Shown here in pieces: positions 7,093-15,853 of a stretch of DNA of 63,600 bases. Position 1 is the stretch's first letter. Each line of letters starts with the position of its first letter. This stretch comes from Pseudorhizobium tarimense (GTDB lineage: Bacteria; Pseudomonadota; Alphaproteobacteria; Rhizobiales; Rhizobiaceae). Made by a program: the position numbers and the translations under genes. The stretch spans positions 1-63,600 of the forward strand of contig NZ_JALJRA010000022.1 in the NCBI RefSeq assembly GCF_022968135.1, read 5' to 3'. The notes beneath the pieces are model-generated. The model searched no databases, was not told where the DNA came from, and saw only the letters and a program-made list of their open reading frames with translations.

Positions 7093-7791
7093 TCAACGTG
7101 CCTCTACGTCCATGATCGCCTTGCGCGCCTCCGAAAAGTACTGCCGGCGGGTCAGGACAAAGATCACGATGACCGTCGTGAGCATGAAGATATAGGGCCC
7201 GACGAACCAGCCGAGATAGCCGATCGACAAAAAAATCGAGCGTAGTCCGTCGTTGAAGTGTTTGGCGGCAATCGTGTTCATCTTCACCACCTGATCGGCT
7301 GCCCTTTTCGCGCGCTCCATGTCGGCGCGGGCTTCTTCCTCCATTGGCAGTGCCCCGAAGAGGATCGTGCAGTAGTTGAAGAGGCGATAGGACCAGCCGA
7401 ACTTGAAGAAGGAATAGCCGAAGAGACCCGTCAGGCCGATGACCTTGAGCTCGAACAACGTGCGACCGCCATAGGAGACGAAGGGCATGTCGCTGAAGAC
7501 GGCATCCACCTGATCGGTCGCGCCCAAGAGCGCAAAGCAGCCGCCTATTGCGAAGATCGAGGTGGAGGCGAAGAAGGCCGTGCCGTTCTGCAAACCCGCC
7601 ATGATCTGCGTGTCGATCATCTTCAGGTCGCGATGAAGGGAGTTGTAGATCCAGCGATGTCGCCGCTCTGCCATGGCGCGGTTGAGGCTGGCGCGGCGGA
7701 AGAGATGCGAACCACCTCCAGCGGTGATCCACGAGTAGCCGCTCCATAAGAGAGCGAAGAGGAGAAGGGCGACGTAATCGGCTGCGGTCAT
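7093..7791 (-). CDS. DUF599 family membrane protein, 232 aa
   Basis: The product has four predicted membrane helices: an N-terminal one (VALLLFALLWSGYSWI), two in the middle around the GTAFFASTSIFAIGGCFALLGA and LKVIGLTGLFGYSFF segments, and a C-terminal one (GWFVGPYIFMLTTVIVIFVL). The order and the RHRWIYN...MAGLQNGTAFF pattern identify the DUF599 family, whose function is unknown. I take the ATG at 7791, which follows TTGAGGATTCGC; the longer frame to 7893 adds an unsupported N-terminus. It leads the two-gene unit with the DUF1624 protein. Confidence 0.8.
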   Translation of the reverse strand: MTAADYVALLLFALLWSGYSWITAGGGSHLFRRASLNRAMAERRHRWIYNSLHRDLKMIDTQIMAGLQNGTAFFASTSIFAIGGCFALLGATDQVDAVFSDMPFVSYGGRTLFELKVIGLTGLFGYSFFKFGWSYRLFNYCTILFGALPMEEEARADMERAKRAADQVVKMNTIAAKHFNDGLRSIFLSIGYLGWFVGPYIFMLTTVIVIFVLTRRQYFSEARKAIMDVEAR

Positions 7792-8077
7792 GCGAATCCT
7801 CAAAGCATGTAAATGGGCAGAACCTATCGCCGCCTCGACATCAGCGGCAAGACCCGCCCCGTTAACCGCTCCGTCGAAATTAAGGCTGGCCATACTGGCC
7901 CAAAGGCCCTATAGAGCCCGCCGGTCACGCATTGTCATGCATGCCGCGAATGCCTGCCCTGTGGGTTTGCCATGCTTCCGCCATTTTTTGCAATTGCGAG
8001 CGCCGGACGATTTTAATATATCGTTCACCATGGTCGCATCTAATGTGAACCGCACATTCAATCCAATCGGAGTCATC

Positions 8078-8179
8078 ATGGAAGAAACCATCCAGAAATC
8101 CTGCTGGGCAGTGACCTTCAAGGCGCTCGCGGGGTTTGTCGGGATCTTGGCCGTGGCCTATCTCTTCGGCACCATCTGA
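8078..8179 (+). CDS. Possible 33-aa single-pass membrane peptide
   Basis: A 33-codon frame begins at an ATG preceded by a GGAG site (ATCGGAGTCATC). The peptide is a short charged head (MEETIQKS) followed by one hydrophobic helix (about residues 10-32). It stands alone between divergent and co-directional neighbours and is followed after 25 bp by a very strong terminator, so a short dedicated transcript is likely. I do not recognise the family; the upstream in-frame extension to 7790 is not credible. Function unknown. Confidence 0.5.
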   Translation: MEETIQKSCWAVTFKALAGFVGILAVAYLFGTI

Positions 8180-8204
8180 TTCTTTCACGTTACGAAATCG
8201 AATT

Positions 8205-8240
8205 CAGAAACAGCGCGGTCCTTAAGCCGCGCTGTTTCTG
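8205..8240 (+). terminator. Strong hairpin terminator after the 33-aa peptide
   Basis: A perfect 14-bp stem, CAGAAACAGCGCGG / CCGCGCTGTTTCTG, with an 8-nt loop (8219-8226). A CTTTC stretch follows. It probably ends the short transcript from about 8050. Confidence 0.8.
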
Positions 8241-8351
8241 CTTTCACGCAAGCCCTAGATGTCGCACCAGCCAAACGGGATGTCGGGCGACCGCCATGCC
8301 CACGCCATATGCTGGCTTAGCTTCAGGTGATCGCTCCAGGGAGTTCTCTGC

Positions 8352-9752
8352 ATGTTTCTCTCCGTCTTTGACGTCTTCAAGATCGGTGTTGGACCGTCGA
8401 GCTCCCACACCATGGGACCGATGTCGGCGGCGAAGCGCTTCCTGGATCTTATCCTCTCGGATGAATGGCCGCGGCCGACGGGCGCCCGTGTTGCCCAGTT
8501 AAAGGTGAGCCTGCACGGCTCGCTCGCCTATACCGGCATCGGCCACGGCACGGGGCGCGCCGTGATCCTGGGCTTGACGGGCGAGGAGCCGCATACGGTG
8601 GACCCCGACAGGATGGATGCCGCGATCGCTGCGGTAGAGGCTGCGGGATGGTTGGCGCCCCCCGGTCACCCGGAATACCGGTTTCAGCCGAAGGACGATC
8701 TGGTTTACGACAAGAAGCAGCCGCTTCCGGGACACGCGAACGGCATGACCTTCTCTGCGCTCGACGCGAGCGGTCGTTTGCTCCTCAAGCGAATCTATTA
8801 TTCGATCGGCGGCGGGTTCATCGTCAGCGATACCGAACTTGAGGCAATGCGCGCATCGAAGAAGGATGCGCGGAGGGCACGCGTGCCCTATCCCTTCTCC
8901 AGCGCCAAGCAGATGCTCGACATGGCGCAGAGCTCCGGCCTCACCATCGCCCAGATGAAGAGGGCAAATGAAGAGACGAGGATGACCGCTGCGGAGCTCG
9001 ATGACGGCCTCGATGAAATCTGGGACGCGATGAGCGGCTGTATTGACCGCGGGCTCCGCGTCGACGGCATCATGCCGGGCGGTCTCAACGTGCGTCGACG
9101 AGCGAGGGCGATCCACGAGAAGCTGAATGAGGAATGGCGCAGCAACCGGCTGAATCCGCTGCTGGCCAATGACTGGCTGAGCGTCTATGCCATGGCCGTC
9201 AACGAGGAGAATGCTGCAGGCGGTCGCGTAGTCACAGCACCCACCAACGGCGCTGCCGGAGTGATCCCGGCGACCATCCGCTACTATATGCATTTTCATG
9301 AGGATGCGACGCCGGAGGACGTCCGGACGTTTCTGCTGACTGCTGCCGCCGTGGGCGGCATCATCAAGCACAATGCCTCTATTTCGGGCGCCGAAGTCGG
9401 CTGCCAGGGTGAGGTGGGTTCCGCTGCCGCCATGGCGGCGGCAGGACTTGCGGCCGTCTTGGGCGGATCGCCAGAGCAGATCGAGAACGCGGCGGAGATT
9501 GCGCTCGAGCATCACCTCGGGATGACATGCGATCCAGTGGCGGGTCTGGTGCAAGTCCCCTGCATCGAGCGCAATGCGCTTGGTGCGGTGAAGGCAGTCA
9601 CCGCAGCCTCTCTTGCGATCAAGGGGGACGGGCAGCATTTCGTTCCGCTTGATGCCTGCATCGAGACGATGCGCCAGACCGGCAACGACATGAGCGAGAA
9701 GTACAAGGAGACCTCGACCGGTGGCCTCGCCGTTAATGTGGTGGAATGCTGA
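8352..9752 (+). CDS. sdaA: L-serine ammonia-lyase (serine dehydratase), 466 aa
   Basis: This is a single-chain iron-sulfur L-serine deaminase that turns L-serine into pyruvate and ammonia. The N-terminal beta domain starts with [20 protein letters not shown]; the alpha domain carries [11 protein letters not shown], the [16 protein letters not shown] motif with a cluster cysteine, and CDPVAG with another. The chain ends in a cysteine after GGLAVNVVE; in characterised relatives such a C-terminal Cys folds back into the active site and is displaced by substrate. Full length for the family. It is followed 66 bp later by the DUF1489 gene on the same strand. Confidence 0.93.
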   Translation: MFLSVFDVFKIGVGPSSSHTMGPMSAAKRFLDLILSDEWPRPTGARVAQLKVSLHGSLAYTGIGHGTGRAVILGLTGEEPHTVDPDRMDAAIAAVEAAGWLAPPGHPEYRFQPKDDLVYDKKQPLPGHANGMTFSALDASGRLLLKRIYYSIGGGFIVSDTELEAMRASKKDARRARVPYPFSSAKQMLDMAQSSGLTIAQMKRANEETRMTAAELDDGLDEIWDAMSGCIDRGLRVDGIMPGGLNVRRRARAIHEKLNEEWRSNRLNPLLANDWLSVYAMAVNEENAAGGRVVTAPTNGAAGVIPATIRYYMHFHEDATPEDVRTFLLTAAAVGGIIKHNASISGAEVGCQGEVGSAAAMAAAGLAAVLGGSPEQIENAAEIALEHHLGMTCDPVAGLVQVPCIERNALGAVKAVTAASLAIKGDGQHFVPLDACIETMRQTGNDMSEKYKETSTGGLAVNVVEC

Positions 9753-9818
9753 GCCGGATTGAACGGCCAGCTGAAAAGCGAGCTTGACCTGACGCAGCGT
9801 TAGAGGTTCAAGCGCGAC

Positions 9819-10256
9819 ATGGCTCTACATCTCATTAAGCTTTGCGTGGGCGCGGACTCGCTGGAGGATCTTCGCGAATGGGTCGGCGAACGCGCCATGA
9901 CGAACATCTCCGCCGGTCTCGAGCCGCATACGGTCCACACGACGCGCATGGTACCGAAGCGCATGGAGGAACTTCTTGACGAAGGCTCGCTCTACTGGGT
10001 GATCAAGGGGCAGGTTCTGGCGCGCCAGCGGTTCCTCGACATCCGCTGCGTGACCGGCGCCGATGGCATTCAGCGGTGCGAACTAGTGCTTGGCCCGGAG
10101 ATCATCGAGACCGCGCCGCAGCCGAAGCGGCCGTTCCAAGGCTGGCGCTACCTGAAGGCGGAAGAGGCGCCGCGGGACCTGATCGGCATGGGCGAAAGTG
10201 TCGCTGCCATGCCGGAGGATCTGCGTCGCGAACTGGCCGAGCTCGGTTTGCTCTGA
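9819..10256 (+). CDS. DUF1489 family protein, 145 aa
   Basis: The sequence MALHLIKLCVGADSLEDL and the later PHTVHTTRMVPKR and LYWVIKGQVLARQR segments mark the DUF1489 family, a small alphaproteobacterial protein group of unknown function. Length is typical and no signal peptide or membrane helix is present, so it should be cytoplasmic. It follows sdaA on the same strand and its stop lies 1 bp from the stop of the convergent gene at 10258. Confidence 0.85.
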   Translation: MALHLIKLCVGADSLEDLREWVGERAMTNISAGLEPHTVHTTRMVPKRMEELLDEGSLYWVIKGQVLARQRFLDIRCVTGADGIQRCELVLGPEIIETAPQPKRPFQGWRYLKAEEAPRDLIGMGESVAAMPEDLRRELAELGLL

Positions 10257-10257
10257 C

Positions 10258-10539
10258 CTAGAGGTTCTTGCTGCCGATCCTCATTCGAACGGGCGCACGG
10301 CCCATGCAAGGGCTGACGTGGATGTGAACCTGCACGTCGGGCTGTGATTGCCGCCAAGCGCGTGCTCCATGGCTGAGCAGCAGGGCAACGAGATCGCGTG
10401 TGCGACCGCGTGACTTCGACAGCCCCGCTCCAGCGAGGCGCATTGCCGCTTCATGGATGGGATGCAACGCAACGCCCTTGGCAGGACGCTGGCGACCGGA
10501 TGCGAACGGCAAGTTCGCGATATTCTCATAAACCGTCAT
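10258..10539 (-). CDS. Conserved hypothetical protein, 93 aa
   Basis: The ATG at 10539 follows an ACGAGGCC ribosome-binding-like stretch and opens a 93-residue frame (MTVYENIANLPFASGRQ...). The product is basic and arginine-rich, with no signal peptide, membrane helix or motif I can name. The frame continues upstream to 10632 but that part lacks a good start signal. It is convergent with the DUF1489 gene. Function unknown. Confidence 0.6.
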   Translation of the reverse strand: MTVYENIANLPFASGRQRPAKGVALHPIHEAAMRLAGAGLSKSRGRTRDLVALLLSHGARAWRQSQPDVQVHIHVSPCMGRAPVRMRIGSKNL

Positions 10540-10662
10540 CGATGGCCTCGTAACGCAATACAATCGAGGTTGATGTGGGACTTCTACTCGCCCCTCCGAT
10601 GCGGCGCCGACTGGTGCGCCACACCCTTTCATGGTCCAGCTCCAAAGAGCCGGATAGTCTTG

Positions 10663-12114
10663 TTACTGCTGGGATGCCCAACAGTTGATGCCCTGCTTCT
10701 TCAGCGCGTTACAGGTGTTAACCGCCGCCTTCTGGTCGTCGAAGCCGCCGAACCGGGCGCGGTACAGCTGCTCACCATTGGCGTTGACAGCGACGGTGAA
10801 GGGCTTGGCGGAACGCAGAACCTTGCCGCCCTTGTCCTGCGCCTTCTGCAACAGCTGATCGGCGAGCTTCTGGTTCGGCGAGACGCCGACCTGGATCACC
10901 CACCCCGATACGGTAGAAGCCGGAATGTTTGTGGCGGTCGTGGAGGCGGTTGTCACGCTGTCCGTGTCATCAACACCCGCGTCACCCTGTTCGCTCGGAA
11001 TGTATTCGGGGGCAGGGGTGGGGACGGCGACATCAGCCAGGGCCTTCAGAGCCTCGCCGGAACGCTTCTCGGCCGGGGCATAGGCTGCGGCAACCTGCTG
11101 CTCTTCGTAACGAACCTGCGGAACCGGACCGCTGCTCGGCAGATCGAATGCAGCGAGCCGATCGGCAGCCGCCATGGCGTCACCCACGGGGGCGGATGGT
11201 GTCTGCGCGATTAGAGCGGATCTGCCGCCACGCGAAGCCTTCGGGAAATATTCGGCGACCAACTTGCGCATCTGTGCATCGCGGCTCGCGCCGGTGCGGC
11301 CACCGATAACAACGCCGACGATCGAGCGGCCGTCACGCTGCATCGAGGTAACAAGGTTGAAGCCAGCGGCACGAATGTAGCCCGTCTTGATACCGTCGAC
11401 GCCGTCAACCGATCCGAGAAGGCGGTTGTGGTTGCCAATCGTCTGCTTGCCAAACTTGAAGCTGCGGGTGGAAAAGTAGCCGTAATACTGCGGGAAGTGC
11501 TGGCGCAGCGCCATGCCGAGGCGAGCCTGGTCGCGGGCAGTTGTCATTTGAGCCGTATTGGGGAGACCATGGGCATTGCGGTAGGTGGTGCGGGTCATTC
11601 CCAGCGCACGAGCCTTATTGGTCATGATCTGTGCGAAACGAGCCTCGGAGCCGCCGAGAAATTCACCCAGCGCGGTGGCAACGTCGTTGGCAGAACGCGT
11701 CACCAGCGCCTTTATGGCCTGATCTACAGTCAGCGAACCGCCAGCGCGCACACCGAGCTTCGATGGCGGTTCCTTGGCGGCGTTGGCCGACACCGGAACC
11801 TTGGAGTCGAGCCGGATGCGACCGGCCTCCAGAGCTTCGAAGGTGAGGTAGATCGTCATCATCTTCGTGAGCGAGGCCGGATAACGAAGCCCGTCAGGAT
11901 CGTCGCTGTAGAGGACCTTACCCGTGTTGGCGTCGACTACGATGCCCGCATATTTGGGAGCTGCCTGCGCCGGCGCCGCGGCTAGGCCGCAGATCGAGAT
12001 CGCTGCAATGACCACAAGGAATCCAGCAAGAAGGCCTCGTGTTCGGCCAGTCCGCTCGGGCGAGGAGGTGGGGAAAACTGCTTTCGACACTGCCGCACTC
12101 ATCGTTTGCATCAT
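10663..12114 (-). CDS. D-alanyl-D-alanine carboxypeptidase with C-terminal SPOR domain, 483 aa
   Basis: This is a class of low-molecular-weight penicillin-binding protein. A signal anchor (about 25-52) precedes the catalytic domain with all three active-site motifs intact: S81-L-T-K84, S141-A-N143 and K243-T-G245. It should trim the terminal D-Ala of peptidoglycan stem peptides in the periplasm. After a Pro/Ala/Thr-rich linker, the last 80 residues (GWVIQVGVSP...INCWAS) form a SPOR domain, which binds glycan strands stripped of stem peptides at the division septum. I choose the ATG at 12114 because GGAAGG lies 7 bp upstream. The gene appears monocistronic. Confidence 0.92.
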   Translation of the reverse strand: MMQTMSAAVSKAVFPTSSPERTGRTRGLLAGFLVVIAAISICGLAAAPAQAAPKYAGIVVDANTGKVLYSDDPDGLRYPASLTKMMTIYLTFEALEAGRIRLDSKVPVSANAAKEPPSKLGVRAGGSLTVDQAIKALVTRSANDVATALGEFLGGSEARFAQIMTNKARALGMTRTTYRNAHGLPNTAQMTTARDQARLGMALRQHFPQYYGYFSTRSFKFGKQTIGNHNRLLGSVDGVDGIKTGYIRAAGFNLVTSMQRDGRSIVGVVIGGRTGASRDAQMRKLVAEYFPKASRGGRSALIAQTPSAPVGDAMAAADRLAAFDLPSSGPVPQVRYEEQQVAAAYAPAEKRSGEALKALADVAVPTPAPEYIPSEQGDAGVDDTDSVTTASTTATNIPASTVSGWVIQVGVSPNQKLADQLLQKAQDKGGKVLRSAKPFTVAVNANGEQLYRARFGGFDDQKAAVNTCNALKKQGINCWASQQ

Positions 12115-12577
12115 TAAAATACCTTCCGGACGCGCCCCCGCCACGACCGTTACCCTTCAATCTATGGCAACAGCGTTACCAAGAGGTTTATGATGTACAA
12201 TGGGTTTCCAAATTGGATCGCAACCGACTGACCCTTGCGTCGCTGCCCCTAAGTCCACCGCCCATCGGCTCCTTCTCAAAGGCTGCAAAGGCGGCATCAA
12301 TATGATGATACCTGAGAAAGCTACGAGTTTTCGCGTTCCGAGGAGGATGTGCCGGCTGATGCGCATCGAATGCGCCGCCGTCCCGTGCTGGCACGGTGGC
12401 AGTTGCTTCCAATTTTGCGCCCTGAGCCGATGATGCATTCGCCCTGGCCTCATCCGTAACCGAGCCGAACGCTAATACGGAAGACTGGAGCCGGGCCGGA
12501 AGCGGGTCGTGCGGTGAGAGACAAACGACAAATGCCCGCCGCAGGACGGCCGGCACAGGTCGCGGGAGGTAAGTCTT
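12115..12577. other. Intergenic region upstream of the carboxypeptidase gene, no gene recognised
   Basis: About 460 bp between the carboxypeptidase start and the stop of the next minus-strand gene. Several open frames of 60-120 codons cross it, but they lack good ribosome binding sites and family resemblance. It should hold the carboxypeptidase promoter; I cannot place it. Confidence 0.5.
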
Positions 12578-13186
12578 TTAGTGTCCGACGCTGCCCACGG
12601 CGGTGGCGCGGCCATCCTGCAGCTTGACCCACTGACCCGGATTGTCGGATGCCTGCCGCTTCAGGAAGGTGTATTCGGTATCCGACCAGAGCAGGACCTT
12701 GTTGCGCATGTTGTCGAGGACGAAGTCGCCATGGTCCGTGCGCACGGTGAGCACTGCGTGGCCTTCGCCGTTCGGCTGAAGCACGACGGTGATCAGCAGG
12801 TCGGCCGGGTCGAAGCCCTTCGCGATCAGCATCTTGCGCTTGAGGAGAACGAAGTCTTCACAGTCGCCGACGGTGCGGGGGTAGGCCCAGCGCTCTTCGA
12901 CACCGTAGATTTCCTGGTCTGTCAGAGGTTCGACCGACGTGTTGACCGTGTAGTTGATGTCGAGGAGTGTACGCCAGCGATCTTCCGTCAGCGCTACCGG
13001 GCCCGGATCGTGCGAGGCAGCCTGACACTCGCTCGTATAGATGCGGCAGAACTCGTAGTGGCCGATCGGCGGGTTGGCCTTGCCGATGACCTGCATGGCG
13101 CCCGGCATAGCGGACGATGAATGAGCGGCGAACAGCGTGAAGAAGGCTGTGGCGATCGCGATGCTCAGTCCCTTGCGGTGTGTCAT
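12578..13186 (-). CDS. Bacterial transglutaminase-like cysteine peptidase (BTLCP family), secreted, 202 aa
   Basis: A cleavable signal peptide (about 1-26, ending SSSAMP) is followed by a BTLCP domain. The likely catalytic triad is C109 in RTVGDCEDF, H143 in GEGHAVLTV and D158 in FVLDNMRN. Related proteins such as LapG cleave cell-surface adhesins in the periplasm, but this shorter group is widespread in rhizobia with unproven substrates, so adhesin release is only a possibility. The ATG at 13186 follows GGGGAGACAAGAAC; the longer frame to 13243 has no better signal. No LapD-like partner is adjacent. Confidence 0.85.
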   Translation of the reverse strand: MTHRKGLSIAIATAFFTLFAAHSSSAMPGAMQVIGKANPPIGHYEFCRIYTSECQAASHDPGPVALTEDRWRTLLDINYTVNTSVEPLTDQEIYGVEERWAYPRTVGDCEDFVLLKRKMLIAKGFDPADLLITVVLQPNGEGHAVLTVRTDHGDFVLDNMRNKVLLWSDTEYTFLKRQASDNPGQWVKLQDGRATAVGSVGH

Positions 13187-13742
13187 GTTCTTGTCTCCCC
13201 GTTGTGAGGAGGAAGATGACAGAAAGGCTTTGATCGTCTGCAAAAAGACGCAGTAAAATCAATAGCGTAATTGATTCAAGCCTTCGTAAAAAACGGATCA
13301 AAATCAAATCGAATACCGATAAAATTAGAACTAGATGCGCGCCAAACTTGAAGCAAATTGCGCCATCGGAAGTTACCGTGAGGGCCGTTCAAGGATCGCG
13401 AAAGGCGGCGGCAGCGGCTCTTCGTGTCGGCGTGGTTAAGACGGTCGGCCGCTCGTCAGCTTTGGTTGGGCAAGGATCGGGTTGGGGCGCACGGGAAGAG
13501 AGGGCGCAAGTTCCAAGCTGCGATGGGAGTAGGAGCTGCTATCGGGCTTCTTAGCATCCGATCGCCGCCTTCGCTTTTAGAAAAAAAATCCCGATACGGC
13601 ACATCTTTTTTTCGAAGGCGGCGACGGTCGGCAGCTGATCCGGAGTTCGCCGGACAAAAGGATCTCGTGATGAAGCCATCCTCTCAACGAAAGAGAGCGG
13701 CCGTCAGCCGCTCTTTCTCGCATCATCCGATAGGACTTGCTG
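13187..13742. other. Long intergenic region with AT-rich segment and a terminator
   Basis: About 555 bp. 13240-13340 is distinctly AT-rich and probably contains the promoter of the BTLCP gene. Frames on the plus strand at 13348-13554 and 13424-13810 do not resemble proteins. The terminator at 13694 lies near the right end. Confidence 0.5.
13694..13714 (-). terminator. Terminator of the PilZ gene
   Basis: An 8-bp stem AGAGCGGC / GCCGCTCT with a 5-nt loop lies 29 bp past the PilZ stop; on the minus strand it is followed by a CTTTCG stretch. Moderate strength. Confidence 0.6.
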
Positions 13743-14354
13743 CTAAAGGAATTCTCGTAGCGTTTCGCGCGATTGTACCGTGTCGAATTCCACGGCCACG
13801 CCCTCCATGAAATGGCGGACGATCTTGCCGCGCATATTGCCCAGGCGCAGGACGGTTCCAAGCGGCGGCCGGATGTCGATGTCGAGCGCGGCGCCAGAGA
13901 GTGAAAGGTCCGTCAGGCGGCACGCATAGCGGCGCCCATCCTCAAGCACGATTTCGGTGTTGATCTGCCGCGGTGTCAGACGGTCGTGGCGCCGGTCCTC
14001 CGGCAGGCCAAGCTCATGCTTGTTGGCGAGCCAGGTCAGCTGCGCCGCAAGCTTTTCCCGTTTCCGCTCGGTCGCCTGCAGAAGCATGGTGAAGCCGGAG
14101 GTGGAGATAGCTGTCACCGCGCCCTCGAGCCTGCCGAGATTGTCCATGTAAGCGATGATGCGCTCGTTGATGCGCGGACGGGCAATGCAGTCGAACTCCA
14201 CCTCACCAGGCGACATCTCGACTGCGATGCATGGATATTCCTCGTAGTCTGCCAACATAAGGCGACCGGTCAGATTGACCGTAACCCGCTGAAACGCGGT
14301 GGCAGCCGCTGCTTGCGACTGGGCGGCAGTCTGTGGCGACTGGAATGAATACAT
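13743..14354 (-). CDS. PilZ domain protein (probable c-di-GMP receptor), 203 aa
   Basis: Two PilZ-like modules are visible. The C-terminal one has the c-di-GMP signature: RRHDRLTPR, supplying the R-x3-R motif, then LTDLSLSGAALDID, matching D/N-x-S-x-x-G. The N-terminal module (RVTVNLTGRLML...AVEMSPGEVEFDC) is a diverged copy in which the second motif reads EMSPGE. The protein has no membrane segment and should act in the cytoplasm, passing c-di-GMP level to an unknown partner. The ATG at 14354 is preceded by AGGAAACCC; an upstream ATG at 14381 is less well placed. Confidence 0.85.
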   Translation of the reverse strand: MYSFQSPQTAAQSQAAAATAFQRVTVNLTGRLMLADYEEYPCIAVEMSPGEVEFDCIARPRINERIIAYMDNLGRLEGAVTAISTSGFTMLLQATERKREKLAAQLTWLANKHELGLPEDRRHDRLTPRQINTEIVLEDGRRYACRLTDLSLSGAALDIDIRPPLGTVLRLGNMRGKIVRHFMEGVAVEFDTVQSRETLREFL

Positions 14355-14512
14355 TGTCTGGGTTTCCTGTCCGCAGGTCACTCAGATTTACCGGCGCCGG
14401 GTTAAGATTCGGTATTTCGGTCGCCTGACGAAGGTCGCCGGCGATTGTGCGGTCTCTCTTTTCATCCTCTCCGGGGCCCTATATGCGTGAGACAGAGTAT
14501 CGAGGAGCCACG

Positions 14513-15298
14513 ATGGACCAGCAGCGCCAACCTCCACAGAATGGCTTTGAGTTACGGGATGATCACGACGGCGGATCGTTGGCGCCGCAGCGGCAGCCGG
14601 TCTTCAACCTGCCCCCTGCATTGGCGGTTACCATCGCGCTGATCGCTGTCCTCTACGCACTGGAGTCCCTGCTCCTGGGTCCGGAGGGTCAGAGTGCGAT
14701 GCTCTTCTATCTTGCCTTCACGCCACTCCGTTATGTCTATCCGCTGACCGAGCAGGGGCTTGAATGGCTCTGGACGCCGGTCACCTATTCGCTGCTGCAT
14801 GGCGGAATGGAGCACATCCTGTTCAACACGTTGTGGCTCCTGGCGTTTGGCACGCCCGTGGTCAGGCGGATCGGGACGATCCGCTATGTGCTTTTCTGGG
14901 CCACCTCGGCCGCGGCGGCGGCATTCTTTCATGCTGCCCTGAACTGGGGCGACCAGACGATCCTGATCGGTGCGTCGGGCGTGGTCTCGGCGTTGATGGG
15001 AGCGGCATGTCGCTTTGCCTTCCCCAGTCGGGGAGGACTCAACCGACTTTATGGCCATCTCTATCCGCGCCAGACAATTTTGGGCTCGTTCCGTAACCGA
15101 ACCGTGGTGGTCTTCACCGCGCTCTGGCTTCTCGGCAACCTGCTAATTGCGGTCGGATTGCCATTGGTCGGTGGAGGCGAGGGGGCGATCGCCTGGGACG
15201 CCCACATCGGCGGGTTCCTGTTCGGCTTCCTGTTGTTCGGCTTCTTCGATCCGCTGCCCATGCGCGCGTGGCCCGATCAGGAGCAGCGGCTGCGATAA
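14513..15298 (+). CDS. Rhomboid-family intramembrane serine protease, 261 aa
   Basis: Six or so membrane helices contain the rhomboid hallmarks: HGGMEHILFN (96-105, oxyanion/structural residues), GASG with nucleophile S155, and AHIGGFLFG with catalytic H231. Rhomboids cut substrates inside the inner membrane; the physiological target is unknown here. A soluble 33-residue N-terminus is rich in Gln and Pro. I choose the ATG at 14513, which follows CGAGGAG by 5 bp; the frame extends to 14447 without a signal. A CBS protein follows 95 bp later. Confidence 0.9.
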   Translation: MDQQRQPPQNGFELRDDHDGGSLAPQRQPVFNLPPALAVTIALIAVLYALESLLLGPEGQSAMLFYLAFTPLRYVYPLTEQGLEWLWTPVTYSLLHGGMEHILFNTLWLLAFGTPVVRRIGTIRYVLFWATSAAAAAFFHAALNWGDQTILIGASGVVSALMGAACRFAFPSRGGLNRLYGHLYPRQTILGSFRNRTVVVFTALWLLGNLLIAVGLPLVGGGEGAIAWDAHIGGFLFGFLLFGFFDPLPMRAWPDQEQRLR

Positions 15299-15393
15299 GA
15301 TATTGCCAAGCCGAAGACGCAGGCGCACCATGGGCATCCGGTTATCGCTCGGGGAGGAGCGCCGCCGCGACCAATGCTTGCGAGGAGGAAGCG

Positions 15394-15828
15394 ATGTCTG
15401 CAACCGTGAAAAACATACTGGATACAAAAGGCCGCGACGTCGTGACGGTCGCGCCCGAACAAAGCCTGCACGAGGTTGCTGCAGTACTCAATGAGAAACG
15501 GATAGGTGGCGTCGTGGTTGCCGGCGCGAGTGGGCGGATTGCCGGGATCTTCACCGAGCGCGATCTGGTTCGCGCCGTTGCCGAGAGCGGAGCTGCGGCT
15601 CTCGATCAGCCCGTCTCCTCAAGAATGACCGTAAACGTGCAGAAGTGTCGGGACGACACCACCGTCAATCAGCTGATGGAGATGATGAGCTCGGGCCGCT
15701 TCCGTCACGTGCCCGTAGAGGAGGGCCGCCGCCTCGTCGGCATCATTTCCATCGGGGACGTGGTTAAGTCGCGGATTCGCGAGATCGAGCTGGAGGCGGA
15801 GCAGATCAAGGCCTATATCGCCGGCTGA
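15394..15828 (+). CDS. CBS-domain-pair protein, 144 aa
   Basis: The protein is essentially two CBS domains (about 8-60 and 75-128): VVTVAPEQSLHEVAAVLNE and RIAGIFTERDLVRAV in the first, TTVNQLMEMMSSGRFRHVPV and LVGIISIGDVV in the second. Stand-alone CBS pairs bind adenine nucleotides and signal energy state; the partner is unknown. The C-terminal helix is glutamate-rich. The ATG at 15394 follows GCGAGGAGGAAGCG, an excellent ribosome binding site; upstream in-frame codons are not supported. It is convergent with the patatin gene. Confidence 0.9.
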   Translation: MSATVKNILDTKGRDVVTVAPEQSLHEVAAVLNEKRIGGVVVAGASGRIAGIFTERDLVRAVAESGAAALDQPVSSRMTVNVQKCRDDTTVNQLMEMMSSGRFRHVPVEEGRRLVGIISIGDVVKSRIREIELEAEQIKAYIAG

Positions 15829-15853
15829 CTTCCAGCGCGCCCGCTGGCGCATG

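Noticed and set aside
12157..12556. Two overlapping minus-strand frames before the carboxypeptidase gene
   Set aside because: No ribosome binding site, low-complexity Arg/Pro/Ala composition, no recognisable domain.
13348..13810. Plus-strand frames in the long intergenic region
   Set aside because: They read through the PilZ terminator and 3' end and do not resemble proteins.
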